Assembly: GCA_045655325.1 (NCBI GenBank)
Contig: JAZOOY010000034.1
Span: 1-48,992, forward strand
Direction: 5' to 3'
Length of the DNA stretch: 48,992 nt
Origin: UBA1738 sp045655325
GTDB taxonomy: Bacteria > Bacillota > Clostridia > UBA1381
The notes beneath the pieces are model-generated. The model ran no database searches. It was given only the letters and a program-made list of their open reading frames with translations, and had not been told where the DNA came from. Positions within the stretch are counted from its first letter, which is position 1; every line of letters starts with the position of its first letter. Position numbers and translations under genes: made by a program. This document shows, piece after piece, positions 16,154-24,467 of this stretch.

Positions 16154-16534
16154 TTATAAAATATTTTGCAATGTGACGCTGTAATTTATTGGCAGATGAC
16201 CTATTAAATGCTCAAGTTTTTTACATTTCGTAAGGGCGTGTGTTTTGTCCTTTTCCTTTGTATATCCCTCTATTTCAGATACGCAAAGCTCGATTTCGTC
16301 AATGTTTTTGTGGTCCACAACCGACGCTAAAACTATCATTTTATCATCGATATACTTTTTTAGTCCCTCAATTTCCTTTTCCGCACCAATAAAACTTTCC
16401 TGTTCTATAAGCTGTGTTATTTTTTCTTCCTTTTGGGACATTTCTTCCGTTACCTTGTCTATATTTTTATTAAACAGAATTCCGCCACCAATTAATAGTC
16501 CTGCAATTACTATCGCCACCCAAAAACTTTTCAC
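16154..16534 (-). CDS. DUF4363 family membrane-anchored protein
   Basis: 126 aa with one N-terminal membrane helix (FWVAIVIAGLLIGGGILF) and a helical extracytoplasmic part rich in charged residues (VTEEMSQKEEKITQLIEQES). This fits DUF4363. Its ATG overlaps the stop of the DUF421 gene (ATGA), a combination seen repeatedly in spore-forming Clostridia. The function is unknown; co-occurrence suggests a membrane complex with the DUF421 protein. Confidence 0.85.
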   Translation of the reverse strand: MKSFWVAIVIAGLLIGGGILFNKNIDKVTEEMSQKEEKITQLIEQESFIGAEKEIEGLKKYIDDKMIVLASVVDHKNIDEIELCVSEIEGYTKEKDKTHALTKCKKLEHLIGHLPINYSVTLQNIL

Positions 16535-17169
16535 TTCTTATCCTCCTCGCCCTTTTTTTGAATGTGAAGTTGATTTTTATCGTCAAGCATTGCCGAAAAA
16601 ACTTCGTCAAGGGGATATTTCACATTATCCCGAAGCCACTTCATATTCTTTCCCGCTCTTTGAAGCTCGTTCTTGTTAACTTCGCCGTCCGATATTAAAA
16701 GATACGGAAGTCCTTGTGATGCGTCCTTTTTCTTTTCAAGAACGCTTAACTGCCCGTTGGTCTCCAAAACCGCCGCCTGAACATTTGAAATATCAGGGCA
16801 ACCCGAAATCCTGAGTTGTTCCATCAGGTCATTCATATTAAATCGGAGCTTCTTAAGTTCCTGCTCGTTTATGTGACCGTTATACACAACGATACTTGGT
16901 TCACCCGAAACGTATCTTCGCATACGTTTGCTTTTTAGGGTTACATAGGACATCACAACTTCCCAGACCAAAAGGGTTAAAACAGGGACAATTCCTGCAA
17001 GTAATGGTATGTCTATTGCCTGCATAGGAACCGATGCAAGGTCTGAAATCATTATGGCGATTACCAGTTCCGACGGCTGTAGCTCACCAATCTGGCGCTT
17101 GCCCATAATTCGCATCGCCACAACCACCAAAAGATATAAAATTAATGTACGTATAACTAAAACAAGCAT
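16531..17169 (-). CDS. DUF421 (YetF-like) membrane protein
   Basis: 212 aa. Three N-terminal membrane helices (LVIRTLILYLLVVVAMRIMG; PSELVIAIMISDLASVPM; PLLAGIVPVLTLLVWEVVMS) are followed by the YetF C-terminal domain (RYVSGEPSIVVYNGHINEQE, LMEQLRISGCPDISNVQAAV). The MGKRQIGELQPSELVI motif is diagnostic. DUF421 proteins in Bacillus spores include germination-related membrane proteins. The ATG at 17169 is preceded by GGAGGAAGAA. It is coupled to DUF4363 by a 4-bp overlap. Confidence 0.92.
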   Translation of the reverse strand: MLVLVIRTLILYLLVVVAMRIMGKRQIGELQPSELVIAIMISDLASVPMQAIDIPLLAGIVPVLTLLVWEVVMSYVTLKSKRMRRYVSGEPSIVVYNGHINEQELKKLRFNMNDLMEQLRISGCPDISNVQAAVLETNGQLSVLEKKKDASQGLPYLLISDGEVNKNELQRAGKNMKWLRDNVKYPLDEVFSAMLDDKNQLHIQKKGEEDKK

Positions 17170-17216
17170 TCTTTCTTCCTCCACGGCTATTTTTACCTTT
17201 TTTTACAATATTATTC

Positions 17217-17245
17217 TTTACTTTAACCGCTCCAGATGGTAAAAT
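17217..17245 (+). promoter_or_regulatory. Promoter of the methyltransferase gene
   Basis: TTTACT, 17 bp, TAAAAT, 17 bp before the start codon. Confidence 0.5.
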
Positions 17246-17262
17246 GGTGGTAGGTGATTAAA

Positions 17263-18006
17263 ATGAACAGTTATACAAAATTTGCCCATCTTTATGACTC
17301 GCTTATGAATAGCGACGTTGACTATGAAAAGTGGGCGGACTATATTGAGAATTTATTTGATAAATATGATAAGCACCCGAACCTTGTTTGTGACCTTGCC
17401 TGCGGAACGGGTAATATTACCCTGCCACTATCACAGCGTGGTTATGAAATGATTGGGGTGGACAGGTCCTTTGATATGCTTTCCATTGCAAGAGAAAAGG
17501 CACAGGACTTGGGGCTTGATGCAATGTTCCTGCAGCAGGACCTTAAAAATCTTGATCTATACGGCAGTTGCGATGCCTTTTTGTGTATGATTGACGGGTT
17601 TAACTATATCTTAAACCCTAACTCACTTTACAAAATTGCAAAGCGCATAAAAACCTGCTTTTTAGAGCCTGACGGTATATTTGTTTTTGATTTATCAAGC
17701 CAGTATAAGCTGGGAAATTTCATCGGCAACAACACATTCGTTCACGATGGCGACGATATTTTCTACGCTTGGGAAAATAAGTATTATGAGAATACAAAAA
17801 TGTGCGAAATGTACTTGAATTTCTTTGTGAAGTCAGGAAAAGGCTACCAAAGATTTGGCGAAAGACATCTTCAGCACGCATACACAGAAGATGAGATTAA
17901 AAAGATTTTCCTGTCAGCAGGCTTTTCGCAAGTGGATAGCTATTCACCGCTTACCTTTGATTCACCAAAGCCTGATGATATGAGGATTGTATATGTAGCA
18001 AGATGA
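17263..18006 (+). CDS. Class I SAM-dependent methyltransferase
   Basis: 247 aa. A Rossmann methyltransferase with motif I VCDLACGTGNITLPLSQRG (SAM-binding glycine loop), motif II MIGVDRSFDMLSIA, and FLCMIDGFNYI at the motif IV position. The N-terminus YTKFAHLYDSLMNSDVDYEKW is common to a Firmicutes family near YqeM-like methyltransferases; the substrate is unknown. The ATG at 17263 has an AGGTG site; a GTG nine bases upstream lies on that site. Confidence 0.85.
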   Translation: MNSYTKFAHLYDSLMNSDVDYEKWADYIENLFDKYDKHPNLVCDLACGTGNITLPLSQRGYEMIGVDRSFDMLSIAREKAQDLGLDAMFLQQDLKNLDLYGSCDAFLCMIDGFNYILNPNSLYKIAKRIKTCFLEPDGIFVFDLSSQYKLGNFIGNNTFVHDGDDIFYAWENKYYENTKMCEMYLNFFVKSGKGYQRFGERHLQHAYTEDEIKKIFLSAGFSQVDSYSPLTFDSPKPDDMRIVYVAR

Positions 18007-18016
18007 TTTTATCAAA

Positions 18017-18045
18017 AAAAAGACAACCCGCTTGGTTGTCTTTTT
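18017..18045 (+). terminator. Terminator of the methyltransferase gene
   Basis: AAAAGACAACC / GGTTGTCTTTT with a short loop and U-run; symmetrical with the converging glycosyltransferase gene. Confidence 0.85.
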
Positions 18046-18057
18046 TAATTACACTTT

Positions 18058-18849
18058 TTATATCTGCTTCAAAATATTCTTATATTTGAAAAACGCACGA
18101 ATATCTATCATACTTTTTCCTCTTATGATCATTTTTAATAATATAGCTATATCATCTATAATTTTTCTGCTCCATGGCTTTTGTTCTCCAGTAAAGTGGT
18201 ACACATATATGTCATTAATGCCTTTTATATTTCCTTTTTTGGCTAGAGGGCCGGCATAACCTACCATTACATTATATTCTCCCGGAATATGTAACTCTGG
18301 CACACCCTTCCAATCAGAAAAATACGCCTTTATAACATCCTGGTCTCCAACCCCCAAATTCTGGCTCATTCTTGTTTTATATACCTCTGGCACAAGTTTC
18401 ATTAATCCATAATAGTCTTCTGAATTTGGTTCTAGTACCATTATTCCTGAATTCAAATCTCCCCAATCGTCATGTAGCTCCTGTCCTGCTGCAACGCAAG
18501 ACATATGCGGATAATCAAATAACGCATCAATATTCTTCAATACTACCATATCTGCGTCAAGAAATACAATTTTATCATAACTAAGTTGATTGAAAATTTC
18601 CAACTTGAAAAATGTATCCTTCCAATGGGACACAGTATTTTCAGCTTTGAAAATACTGTCATCAAAAGGCTTTACAGTAGAATATGATATATTTTCTGCA
18701 ATTAGTTCCTCTATAATTTCTTCATCAATACCTTCAGGAATTAAAACAGTAAGAGGATATTTTGATGAAACAAGTTCAAGAGACTTTTTCAATACTTTTA
18801 CTCCGCCAAGATAATTTTTATTTGTAAATACAGTCATATATGTTTTCAT
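18058..18849 (-). CDS. Glycosyltransferase family 8 (glycogenin/galactinol-like)
   Basis: 263 aa. N-terminus MTVFTNKNYLGGVKVLKKSL, and the DxD metal motif in KIVFLDADMVVLKNIDALF. Then AGQELHDDWGDLNSGIMVLEP and GDQDVIKAYFSDWKG, and a final YVYHFTGEQKPW, are the marks of GT8 retaining transferases. The sugar and acceptor are unknown. It is more AT-rich than its neighbours, is monocistronic with a perfect consensus promoter, and sits beside an IS remnant, so acquisition by transfer is plausible. The start at 18849 has GGAGG. Confidence 0.88.
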   Translation of the reverse strand: MKTYMTVFTNKNYLGGVKVLKKSLELVSSKYPLTVLIPEGIDEEIIEELIAENISYSTVKPFDDSIFKAENTVSHWKDTFFKLEIFNQLSYDKIVFLDADMVVLKNIDALFDYPHMSCVAAGQELHDDWGDLNSGIMVLEPNSEDYYGLMKLVPEVYKTRMSQNLGVGDQDVIKAYFSDWKGVPELHIPGEYNVMVGYAGPLAKKGNIKGINDIYVYHFTGEQKPWSRKIIDDIAILLKMIIRGKSMIDIRAFFKYKNILKQI

Positions 18850-18900
18850 TTTATTTTCCTCCATTATTAAGTAATCTTCAGTAATAATTCCCTATCAACA

Positions 18901-18929
18901 ATTATATAATGTTTTAATTCTTTTGTCAA
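18901..18929 (-). promoter_or_regulatory. Promoter of the GT8 gene
   Basis: On the minus strand TTGACA, 17 bp, TATAAT: a perfect consensus. Confidence 0.85.
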
Positions 18930-18988
18930 TATACATTCTAAGTCAAGCTACTATAATAAACACAATAAAAAACCACCCGCATAGTTTT

Positions 18989-19042
18989 TGAAGTAGTAAA
19001 ATAAAAGTAGACACATGGAAAACCACCGTGTATCTACTTTTT
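18989..19042. repeat. Inverted repeat at the left end of the IS remnant
   Basis: AAAAGTAGACACAT and GTGTATCTACTTTT face each other across a short loop upstream of the transposase remnant. The right arm is probably the terminal repeat of the insertion sequence. Confidence 0.45.
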
Positions 19043-19075
19043 TGTTTTTGTGTTAAAATAATTGTGGAGGTATTT

Positions 19076-19426
19076 ATGTTGAAAAAAGGGCAAACAAAAT
19101 GAATTTGGACAAAAGAACAAAAGTTGTCGATCATAAAAAGATATTATGAAGAGCATGTATCTGCAGGAACTCTTGCCAAGGAATATAATGCAGACAAAGG
19201 AATGATATGCCGTTGGATAAGAAACTACAACCAATATGGTGAATCGGCACTTGATTCCAAAAACAGCAGAAAAGGCAATTCGTTTTCTGCGTTACATACC
19301 AGTAAATCTTTAACTGAAACTGACAGATTGCGGTTGCAATTAGCGAAGTTAGAGATAGAAAATGCGCGATTAAAAAAAGGATACCTCGGGGCGAGACAAG
19401 GGGACGGTTCTGTCGTCTTGTCTTAA
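19076..19426 (+). pseudogene. IS3/IS150-type transposase orfA remnant
   Basis: The frame begins ATG at 19076 with GTGGAGG (MLKKGQTK) but hits TGA at 19100-19102, then continues IWTKEQKLSIIKRYYEEH. The readable part is a helix-turn-helix of IS3-family OrfA (GTLAKEYNADKGMICRWIRNY) followed by the leucine-zipper-like RLRLQLAKLEIENARLKKGY. There it breaks into unrelated sequence; no orfB with a DDE domain follows. It is a truncated, inactive insertion sequence. Confidence 0.75.
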
Positions 19427-19427
19427 A
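19390..19427. repeat. REP-like hairpin at the IS breakpoint
   Basis: AGACAA-ggg-GACG-gttctgt-CGTC-TTGTCT. The core GGGGACGGTTCTGTCGTC resembles short palindromes scattered in Clostridia and found next to IS200-like REP-associated transposases. The family assignment is from memory. It lies exactly where transposase homology ends. Confidence 0.5.
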
Positions 19428-19495
19428 AAGCGATGTCCGACATGTTTCTGTGTCGACTGCTAATATATCACTTCTTAAAATGCATCTCTTTTTAT

Positions 19496-20401
19496 TTAGC
19501 CTAATTTTTGAACAATATCATTTGCCGCAATTGCCCCATCAGCTGCTGCTGTTACAATCTGGCGAAGCGGTGTATTTCTAACATCGCCGATTGCATAAAC
19601 TCCAGGGATATTTGTTCTCATATTTTCATCTGTCACAATATATCCGCCATCGTCTAAGGTCAGCTTATCCTGAACAAGTGTGGTTTCAGGCGTTCTGCCG
19701 ATGGCAACAAACACCGCAGCGGTATCAATAACGCTGATTTTTGAAGAAAGTGTGTGTCTTAAAACAACCGACTTAACTCCATTTTCGCCCTGAATTTTCT
19801 CCACAACCTCATTGGTTTTTATCAAAATCTTCTGTGAGTTTTTAACCTTTTCCAAAAGCTTGCTATTTGCACGGAATCCGTCACGACGGTGAATCAAATA
19901 CACTGCACGGCAGAATTTTGAAAGGTAAACCGCATCTTCCAAAGCTGTATTTCCGCCACCAACCACCATTACGGTCTTATCCTTAAAGAACGCACCGTCA
20001 CAGGTTGCACAGTAGGAAACTCCCGCTCCTTTTAAGCGTTCTTCACCATCAACGCCCAAAAGTCTTGGGTTTGCGCCTGTTGCGATAACAATGGCTTTTG
20101 CACGGTAGGTGTTGCGTCTGGTTTTAACGGTCTTCATATCCTTGTCCCAATCGGCGATTTCCTTAACTTTTTCTGAAAGGAATGTTACGTCAAACTTCTC
20201 CACCTGTGCTTTCATCTTCTCGGAAAGCTCTGCGCCTGTTCCTGAAAATCCAAGGTAGTTATCAACGTCATAAGTATAATTCACCTGACCGCCGATGCCT
20301 GTACCCTCCAAAACAAGAGTTTTAAGATTTGCTCTTGCGGTATAGAGTGCGCAGGAAAGTCCACCAGGGCCACCGCCTATTATAATAACATCAAAATCCA
20401 T
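19496..20401 (-). CDS. trxB: Thioredoxin reductase
   Basis: 301 aa flavoprotein that passes electrons from NAD(P)H to thioredoxin. FAD-binding IIGGGPGGLSCALYTARAN, redox-active disulfide SYCATCDGAFF (C-A-T-C), NADPH-binding VVGGGNTALEDAVYL and C-terminal FAD motif GVYAIGDVRNTPLRQ are all present. The dinucleotide motif GGGNTALE is followed by LIHRRDGFRA, whose arginines favour NADPH. AAGGAG precedes the start. It is followed by a compositionally different IS region. Confidence 0.96.
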   Translation of the reverse strand: MDFDVIIIGGGPGGLSCALYTARANLKTLVLEGTGIGGQVNYTYDVDNYLGFSGTGAELSEKMKAQVEKFDVTFLSEKVKEIADWDKDMKTVKTRRNTYRAKAIVIATGANPRLLGVDGEERLKGAGVSYCATCDGAFFKDKTVMVVGGGNTALEDAVYLSKFCRAVYLIHRRDGFRANSKLLEKVKNSQKILIKTNEVVEKIQGENGVKSVVLRHTLSSKISVIDTAAVFVAIGRTPETTLVQDKLTLDDGGYIVTDENMRTNIPGVYAIGDVRNTPLRQIVTAAADGAIAANDIVQKLG

Positions 20402-20411
20402 ACTTTTCTCC

Positions 20412-21824
20412 TTATGCCTTCTCCAGAGTAAAGGAAAAGACGGTTTTCATTTTATTTTCGTCCACAGGGTCACTTGTTACCCTTATTGTCTGTGCGTGAA
20501 GATTTAAGATGTTCTTCACGAAAGATAGTCCAAGGCCTGCACCGGTTTTATCCCTTGTTCGGGACTTGTCCGACTTATAGAATCGGTCAAAAATGTGTGG
20601 CAAGTCTTCCTTGGCGATGCCTGTGCCGTAGTTCGCAAAGTCAATCCTGACCTTTTTACCAGTCTCTTTTACTGCAATTTTCACCACATTTTCAGGGTGG
20701 CTGAATTTTATGGCATTATCCAAAAGGTTTATGATAACTCGCTTTATGGCATCAGGGTCGGCAAGAACAAACTCGGTTTCGTTCTCAAAATCCACCGAAA
20801 GTTCAAGGTTCTTTGCCTCAAGTTTCTGCTCTGCACTTATGATGCATCGTCTTATCTCTTCGTTAACGTCAAACTTCTGTACCGAAAGCTTATATTCAGG
20901 CGAGTTCATCTTGGTCATTTCAAACATTTCGCTTGTAAGCTTGGCAAGTCGGGTTGATTCATCAAGAACGATTTGCAGGTATTCCTGTTCCTTTTCTTTC
21001 GGGATTGTGCCGTCTAAAATACCCTCAACAAACCCCGAAATTGAAGTCATCGGTGTCCGCAGTTCGTGGGAAATATCCGAAACGAATCCTGAACGCATTT
21101 CTTCTAGTCGCTCCAAAGAATCCGCCATATAGTTATAGCTTGAGGCAAGCTGTGCCACTTCGCCTCGGGCATTTACGTTCACCCTTTTATCAAATTTTCC
21201 TGACGCAATTTCCAAAACCGCATTGTTTATTTCCTTTAGCGGTCTTGAGATGTGTCGTGCTTCTATATATATCAAAATAAGGGATAAAAGCAGGGCAATA
21301 ATCAGGGTTAGGAATATAGTTGATGAAAATCTTTCAACGGTAGTTGCGCCAACTCCTGGTGGAAAGAAATAAAAAATTCCGCCGATTACCGCATCTCCAC
21401 GTCTGATTGGAAATCCTATTATGTGGTTAAGGTTTCCGCCTCGCTCCATTTTTGCAACCTTTGCGCTTACCGTTTCACCGCCCATAACCCTGCCTGCAAA
21501 TCGCTCTGGCGCAGACAAAGTATTGTCAGTTGATGCAAACACTACCTGATTTTTATTCATAACGGTTATTTCCGCATTTACAAGCATTGACCAGGACTCA
21601 AGGGTTGTGTTATACATGGCCATACTTCTTGAATCAATGCCCTCACGGGATATGGAATTGGTCAGGTATTCAATACTTGCCGACGCTTTTTGAGCGGAAT
21701 AAAATCGCTCATCTTCAACGTATTTGCTTAAAAGCCCAAGCATAGACACTGACACCACCAAAACTGCGAAAAGCACCACAGCCGTTGTTGTCCAAAAGAG
21801 CCTTGAAAAAATCGTTTTAAACAT
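20412..21824 (-). CDS. Membrane sensor histidine kinase (PhoR/ResE-like)
   Basis: 470 aa. Membrane helix 1 (VVLFAVLVVSVSMLGLLS), an extracytoplasmic sensor of about 130 residues, and helix 2 (TIFLTLIIALLLSLILIYI). Then come HAMP (SRPLKEINNAVLEIASGKFD), HisKA with the phospho-histidine in SDISHELRTPMTSISGFVEG, and HATPase with N box INLLDNAIKFSHP and G boxes DRFYKSDKSRTR and GAGLGLSFVKNI. It is coupled to the response regulator: its start lies one base past the regulator stop and its ribosome binding site is inside that gene. The signal is unknown. Confidence 0.94.
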   Translation of the reverse strand: MFKTIFSRLFWTTTAVVLFAVLVVSVSMLGLLSKYVEDERFYSAQKASASIEYLTNSISREGIDSRSMAMYNTTLESWSMLVNAEITVMNKNQVVFASTDNTLSAPERFAGRVMGGETVSAKVAKMERGGNLNHIIGFPIRRGDAVIGGIFYFFPPGVGATTVERFSSTIFLTLIIALLLSLILIYIEARHISRPLKEINNAVLEIASGKFDKRVNVNARGEVAQLASSYNYMADSLERLEEMRSGFVSDISHELRTPMTSISGFVEGILDGTIPKEKEQEYLQIVLDESTRLAKLTSEMFEMTKMNSPEYKLSVQKFDVNEEIRRCIISAEQKLEAKNLELSVDFENETEFVLADPDAIKRVIINLLDNAIKFSHPENVVKIAVKETGKKVRIDFANYGTGIAKEDLPHIFDRFYKSDKSRTRDKTGAGLGLSFVKNILNLHAQTIRVTSDPVDENKMKTVFSFTLEKA

Positions 21825-21825
21825 A

Positions 21826-22518
21826 CTAGCTCTCCTGTTTCTTTATCTCAAACTTGTAGCCAACACCCCAAACGGTCTTGAGTTGCCAACCATCTTCTGC
21901 ACCTTCAAGCTTTTCACGAAGCCTTTTTATATGAACGTCAACCGTTCTTGAATCGCCAAAGTAGTCAAATCCCCAAACTTCTTCCAAAAGCTGTTCTCTT
22001 GTATAAACTCGGTTCGGATTGGATGCCAAAAAGTACAAAAGCTCAATTTCCTTTGGTGGTGCATCCACCTCATTTCCAAAAATAGCAAGTTCATAGTTCT
22101 CAATATTAATAGAAAGATTTTTAAAGCTGACTTCCTTTTGGTTTTCCGCCTGCTTTGTTCCTGCTCGGCGAAGAACCGCCTTAACTCTTGCTAAAAGCTC
22201 CTTTGCCTCAAAAGGCTTGGTTATATAGTCATCTGCCCCAAGCTCCAAGCCTAAAACCTTGTCAAAGGTCTCGGACTTTGCTGTCAGCATAATAATCGGC
22301 ACGCTTGATGTCTTTCTTATTTCACGGCAAACCTGCCAGCCATCAATCCCCGGGAGCATAAGGTCTAAAACCATAAGGTCAGGCTTTTCATCACGGAATT
22401 TCGAAAGTGCTTCGTCACCTGTGTATGCACAAATGGTTTCAAAGCCCTCTTTTTCCATATAAAGGCGAATAAGCTCAACTATATTTCTCTCGTCGTCTAC
22501 AACTAAAATTTTACTCAT
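21826..22518 (-). CDS. OmpR/PhoB-family response regulator
   Basis: 230 aa. Receiver domain with acidic pocket ILVVDDERNI, phospho-aspartate in PDLMVLDLMLPGIDG, TAKSETFDKVLGLELGADDY and KPFEAKELLARV. It has a C-terminal winged helix (YTREQLLEEVWGFDYFGDSRTVDVHIKRLREKL). The ATG at 22518 is preceded by AAGGAG; an in-frame ATG nine bases upstream abuts that site and is unlikely. It ends in TAG, rare among the genes here. A TTAACA-N5-TTAACT repeat upstream suggests PhoP-like autoregulation. Confidence 0.94.
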   Translation of the reverse strand: MSKILVVDDERNIVELIRLYMEKEGFETICAYTGDEALSKFRDEKPDLMVLDLMLPGIDGWQVCREIRKTSSVPIIMLTAKSETFDKVLGLELGADDYITKPFEAKELLARVKAVLRRAGTKQAENQKEVSFKNLSINIENYELAIFGNEVDAPPKEIELLYFLASNPNRVYTREQLLEEVWGFDYFGDSRTVDVHIKRLREKLEGAEDGWQLKTVWGVGYKFEIKKQES

Positions 22519-22589
22519 AGCACGCATCTCCTTTTAAAAATCTCCCCTTATGTCTTATTTTACCATATTTTTAGAAAAAATAAAGACTT

Positions 22590-22606
22590 TTAACAGAAAT
22601 TTAACT
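22590..22606. promoter_or_regulatory. PhoP-box-like direct repeat
   Basis: TTAACA, 5 bp, TTAACT on the plus strand, in the gap between the divergent response-regulator gene and ychF. This is the spacing of Bacillus PhoP half-sites (TTAACA-N5-TTAACA). The target could be the two-component operon itself. Confidence 0.4.
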
Positions 22607-22622
22607 TTTACGCCCTTTACTC

Positions 22623-22651
22623 TTGCTAAATCCACCGCTTTGTGATACAAT
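22623..22651 (+). promoter_or_regulatory. Promoter of ychF
   Basis: TTGCTA, 17 bp, TACAAT. Confidence 0.65.
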
Positions 22652-22699
22652 TAAACGAGAAATTTTTGGCTTTTTGGCCTAAAAGGAGATATATAATAT

Positions 22700-23794
22700 A
22701 TGAAACTTGGAATTGTCGGACTTCCAAACGTTGGAAAGTCAACACTTTTTAATGCAATAACACAGGCAGGTGCAGAATCTGCAAACTACCCATTCTGTAC
22801 CATTGAACCAAACGTTGGTATCGTTGATGTGCCAGATGAGAGAATTGACAAATTGGCTGAAATGTATAACCCTAAAAAGGTTACCCGTGCATATATCGAG
22901 TTCGTTGATATTGCAGGCCTTGTTAAGGGTGCATCAAAGGGCGAAGGTCTTGGAAACAAGTTCTTATCACACATTCGTGAAGTTGACGCTATCGTTCACG
23001 TTGTAAGATGCTTTGAAGATTCAAACATCACTCACGTTGACGGAAGCATTGACCCGCTTCGTGACATTGAAACTATAAGCCTTGAGCTTATTTTCTCTGA
23101 CGTTGAAATGATTGAACGCCGTATTGACCGCACTAAAAAGGCAATGAAAGGCGACAAGTCTTTGGCAAAAGAGCTTGACCTTTTAGAGCGTGTTAAGGCT
23201 ACTTTAATGGACGGAAAGCCTGCTCGTAGCCTTGACTATTCAGACGACGAGCTTGCTATAATGAACGAAATCGCTCTTATCTCAATGAAGCCTGTTATCT
23301 ATGCTGCAAACGTGGCAGAAGATGACTTTGCAAAGGGCATTGAAAACAATAAGTATGTTAAAATGGTTGAAGAACTTGCGGTATCTGAAAACGCACAGGT
23401 TATGCCTGTTTCTGCAAGAATTGAAGAAGAAATTTCACAGCTTGATGCTGACGAAAAGGCAATGTTCTTAGAAGAGCTTGGAATGGCAGAATCTGGTCTT
23501 GACCGACTAATTAAAGCAAGCTATACACTTTTGGGCCTTATCAGCTATCTAACTGCAGGTGAGCCTGAAGTTCGTGCATGGACAATTAAGAACGGTACAA
23601 AAGCACCACAGGCAGCAGGTAAAATCCACTCTGACTTTGAACGTGGCTTTATCCGTGCCGAAGTTGTTCACTATAACGACTTAATGGAGCTTGGCTCAAT
23701 GACTGCCGCAAAGGAAAAGGGTCTGGTTCGTTCCGAAGGTAAGGAATACGTTATGAAAGACGGAGATATCGTTCTTTTCAGATTCAATGTTTAA
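22700..23794 (+). CDS. ychF: Redox-regulated ATPase YchF (OLA1 family)
   Basis: 364 aa, standard length. P-loop GIVGLPNVGKSTLFNAIT, switch CTIEPNVGIVDVPD, DIAGLVKGASKGEGLGNKFL (G3) and the altered G4 KPVIYAANVAE that gives ATP rather than GTP preference. The C-terminal TGS-like domain includes RAWTIKNGTKAPQAAGKIH and FERGFIRAEVVHYNDLM. It binds ribosomes and is linked to stress responses in other bacteria. AAAGGAG lies just upstream of the ATG. Monocistronic, with a promoter and terminator. Confidence 0.97.
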   Translation: MKLGIVGLPNVGKSTLFNAITQAGAESANYPFCTIEPNVGIVDVPDERIDKLAEMYNPKKVTRAYIEFVDIAGLVKGASKGEGLGNKFLSHIREVDAIVHVVRCFEDSNITHVDGSIDPLRDIETISLELIFSDVEMIERRIDRTKKAMKGDKSLAKELDLLERVKATLMDGKPARSLDYSDDELAIMNEIALISMKPVIYAANVAEDDFAKGIENNKYVKMVEELAVSENAQVMPVSARIEEEISQLDADEKAMFLEELGMAESGLDRLIKASYTLLGLISYLTAGEPEVRAWTIKNGTKAPQAAGKIHSDFERGFIRAEVVHYNDLMELGSMTAAKEKGLVRSEGKEYVMKDGDIVLFRFNV

Positions 23795-23796
23795 TA

Positions 23797-23826
23797 AAAA
23801 AAGATGTGAGAAATCACATCTTTTTT
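23797..23826 (+). terminator. Terminator of ychF
   Basis: AAAAAAGATGTGA / TCACATCTTTTTT with a GAAA tetraloop. Confidence 0.92.
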
Positions 23827-23828
23827 CT

Positions 23829-23896
23829 TGCGCATTTTTCCTTTTGGCATAAGTAAAATTACGTTTGTAAAAACAAGGGTAATTAAAAAATGCGCA
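23829..23896. repeat. Nested palindrome 1 in the ychF-trpB gap
   Basis: Outer arms TGCGCATTTTT / AAAAATGCGCA enclose a one-sided 17-nt bulge and an inner hairpin AATTAC-gt-TTGT-aaaa-ACAA-gg-GTAATT. It may be a miniature mobile element or a structured RNA; no coding potential. Confidence 0.5.
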
Positions 23897-23932
23897 GCAC
23901 AAGGCCACGCACAAAAACAATGACCTTGTATT

Positions 23933-24084
23933 GCAACATACTTTTATTTGTAGAAATATATTTCAAATCCAACAAACCTTGGTCATCGTTTTTTACAAAA
24001 CCAGTAGTTTATTGGATTTAATTTTTGCATCACAAAAAAATAGAAATAGATTTCTACAAATAATAACTAATAAAAATATGTTGC
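23933..24084. repeat. Palindrome 2 (152 bp) with long terminal inverted repeats
   Basis: The left arm GCAACATACTTTTATTTGTA continues into GAAATATATTTC. The right arm, read in reverse complement, gives GCAACATATTTTTATTA, a 7-nt insertion, then TTTGTAGAAATCTATTTC. Inside lie AAATCCA/TTGGATTT. The size and the terminal repeats suit a MITE; no transposase is present. The 797-bp gap 23795-24591 holds this, palindrome 1, repeat copy C, a strong hairpin and the trpB leader, and no credible gene. Confidence 0.5.
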
Positions 24085-24174
24085 TCTTACAATATATCAC
24101 ACAGGATAATTTTTTTCAATAGCTTTTGCCTTTTTTCTTCCAAAAATCGTAAGACACAATTCGACAAACTCAAA

Positions 24175-24291
24175 CACGGGGTAGGAAAAATTGTTCAGAA
24201 TAGCTGAAACGAACCAAAGGGTACCCGACGGCGTACGTGTGTACGCCAAGCGGTTCGTTGAAGTTATTATGGGCAATTTTAACATCCCATG
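24175..24291. repeat. Dispersed imperfect palindrome, copy C (117 bp)
   Basis: Third copy of the element at 10654 and 11837, same orientation. Arms: CACGGG/CCCATG, AAAATTG/CAATTTT, AATAgCT/GTTATT (imperfect), CGAACC/GGTTCG. Its core CCCGACGGCGTACG plus GTAC and CCAAG matches copy B almost base for base, and GGTAGGAAAAATTG matches copy A. Confidence 0.75.
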
Positions 24292-24296
24292 CACAT

Positions 24297-24338
24297 ACAA
24301 CAAAGCCCCTTCCTTGCGGAAAAGGCTTTGTTGTTGTG
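24297..24338. other. Strong hairpin upstream of the trpB promoter
   Basis: CAACAAAGCC-cc-TTCC-ttgc-GGAA-aa-GGCTTTGTTG: a 10-bp and a 4-bp stem separated by a small internal loop. There is no U-run, so it is not an obvious terminator. Confidence 0.55.
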
Positions 24339-24432
24339 GTGGTATATATGATAAAAGGGTAAATGATAGTATGCTTACCTGCACACTATATCTCCATTTT
24401 GCGCACATTTTCAGAAAGTATGCAAAAAACTG

Positions 24433-24461
24433 TTGACTTTTTCAAAAATTCCTACTATAAT
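24433..24461 (+). promoter_or_regulatory. Promoter of trpB
   Basis: TTGACT, 17 bp, TATAAT. The expected start point (24467-24469) falls at the first UAG triplet of the leader. Confidence 0.85.
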
Positions 24462-24467
24462 ACTTTA

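Noticed and set aside
19100..19102. TGA recoding (Trp or selenocysteine) in the transposase remnant
   Set aside because: The gene is also truncated at its 3' end and lacks orfB, so simple decay explains the stop.
24097..24436. Open frames on both strands in the ychF-trpB gap
   Set aside because: They run through palindromes and the trpB promoter, lack ribosome binding sites and resemble nothing.
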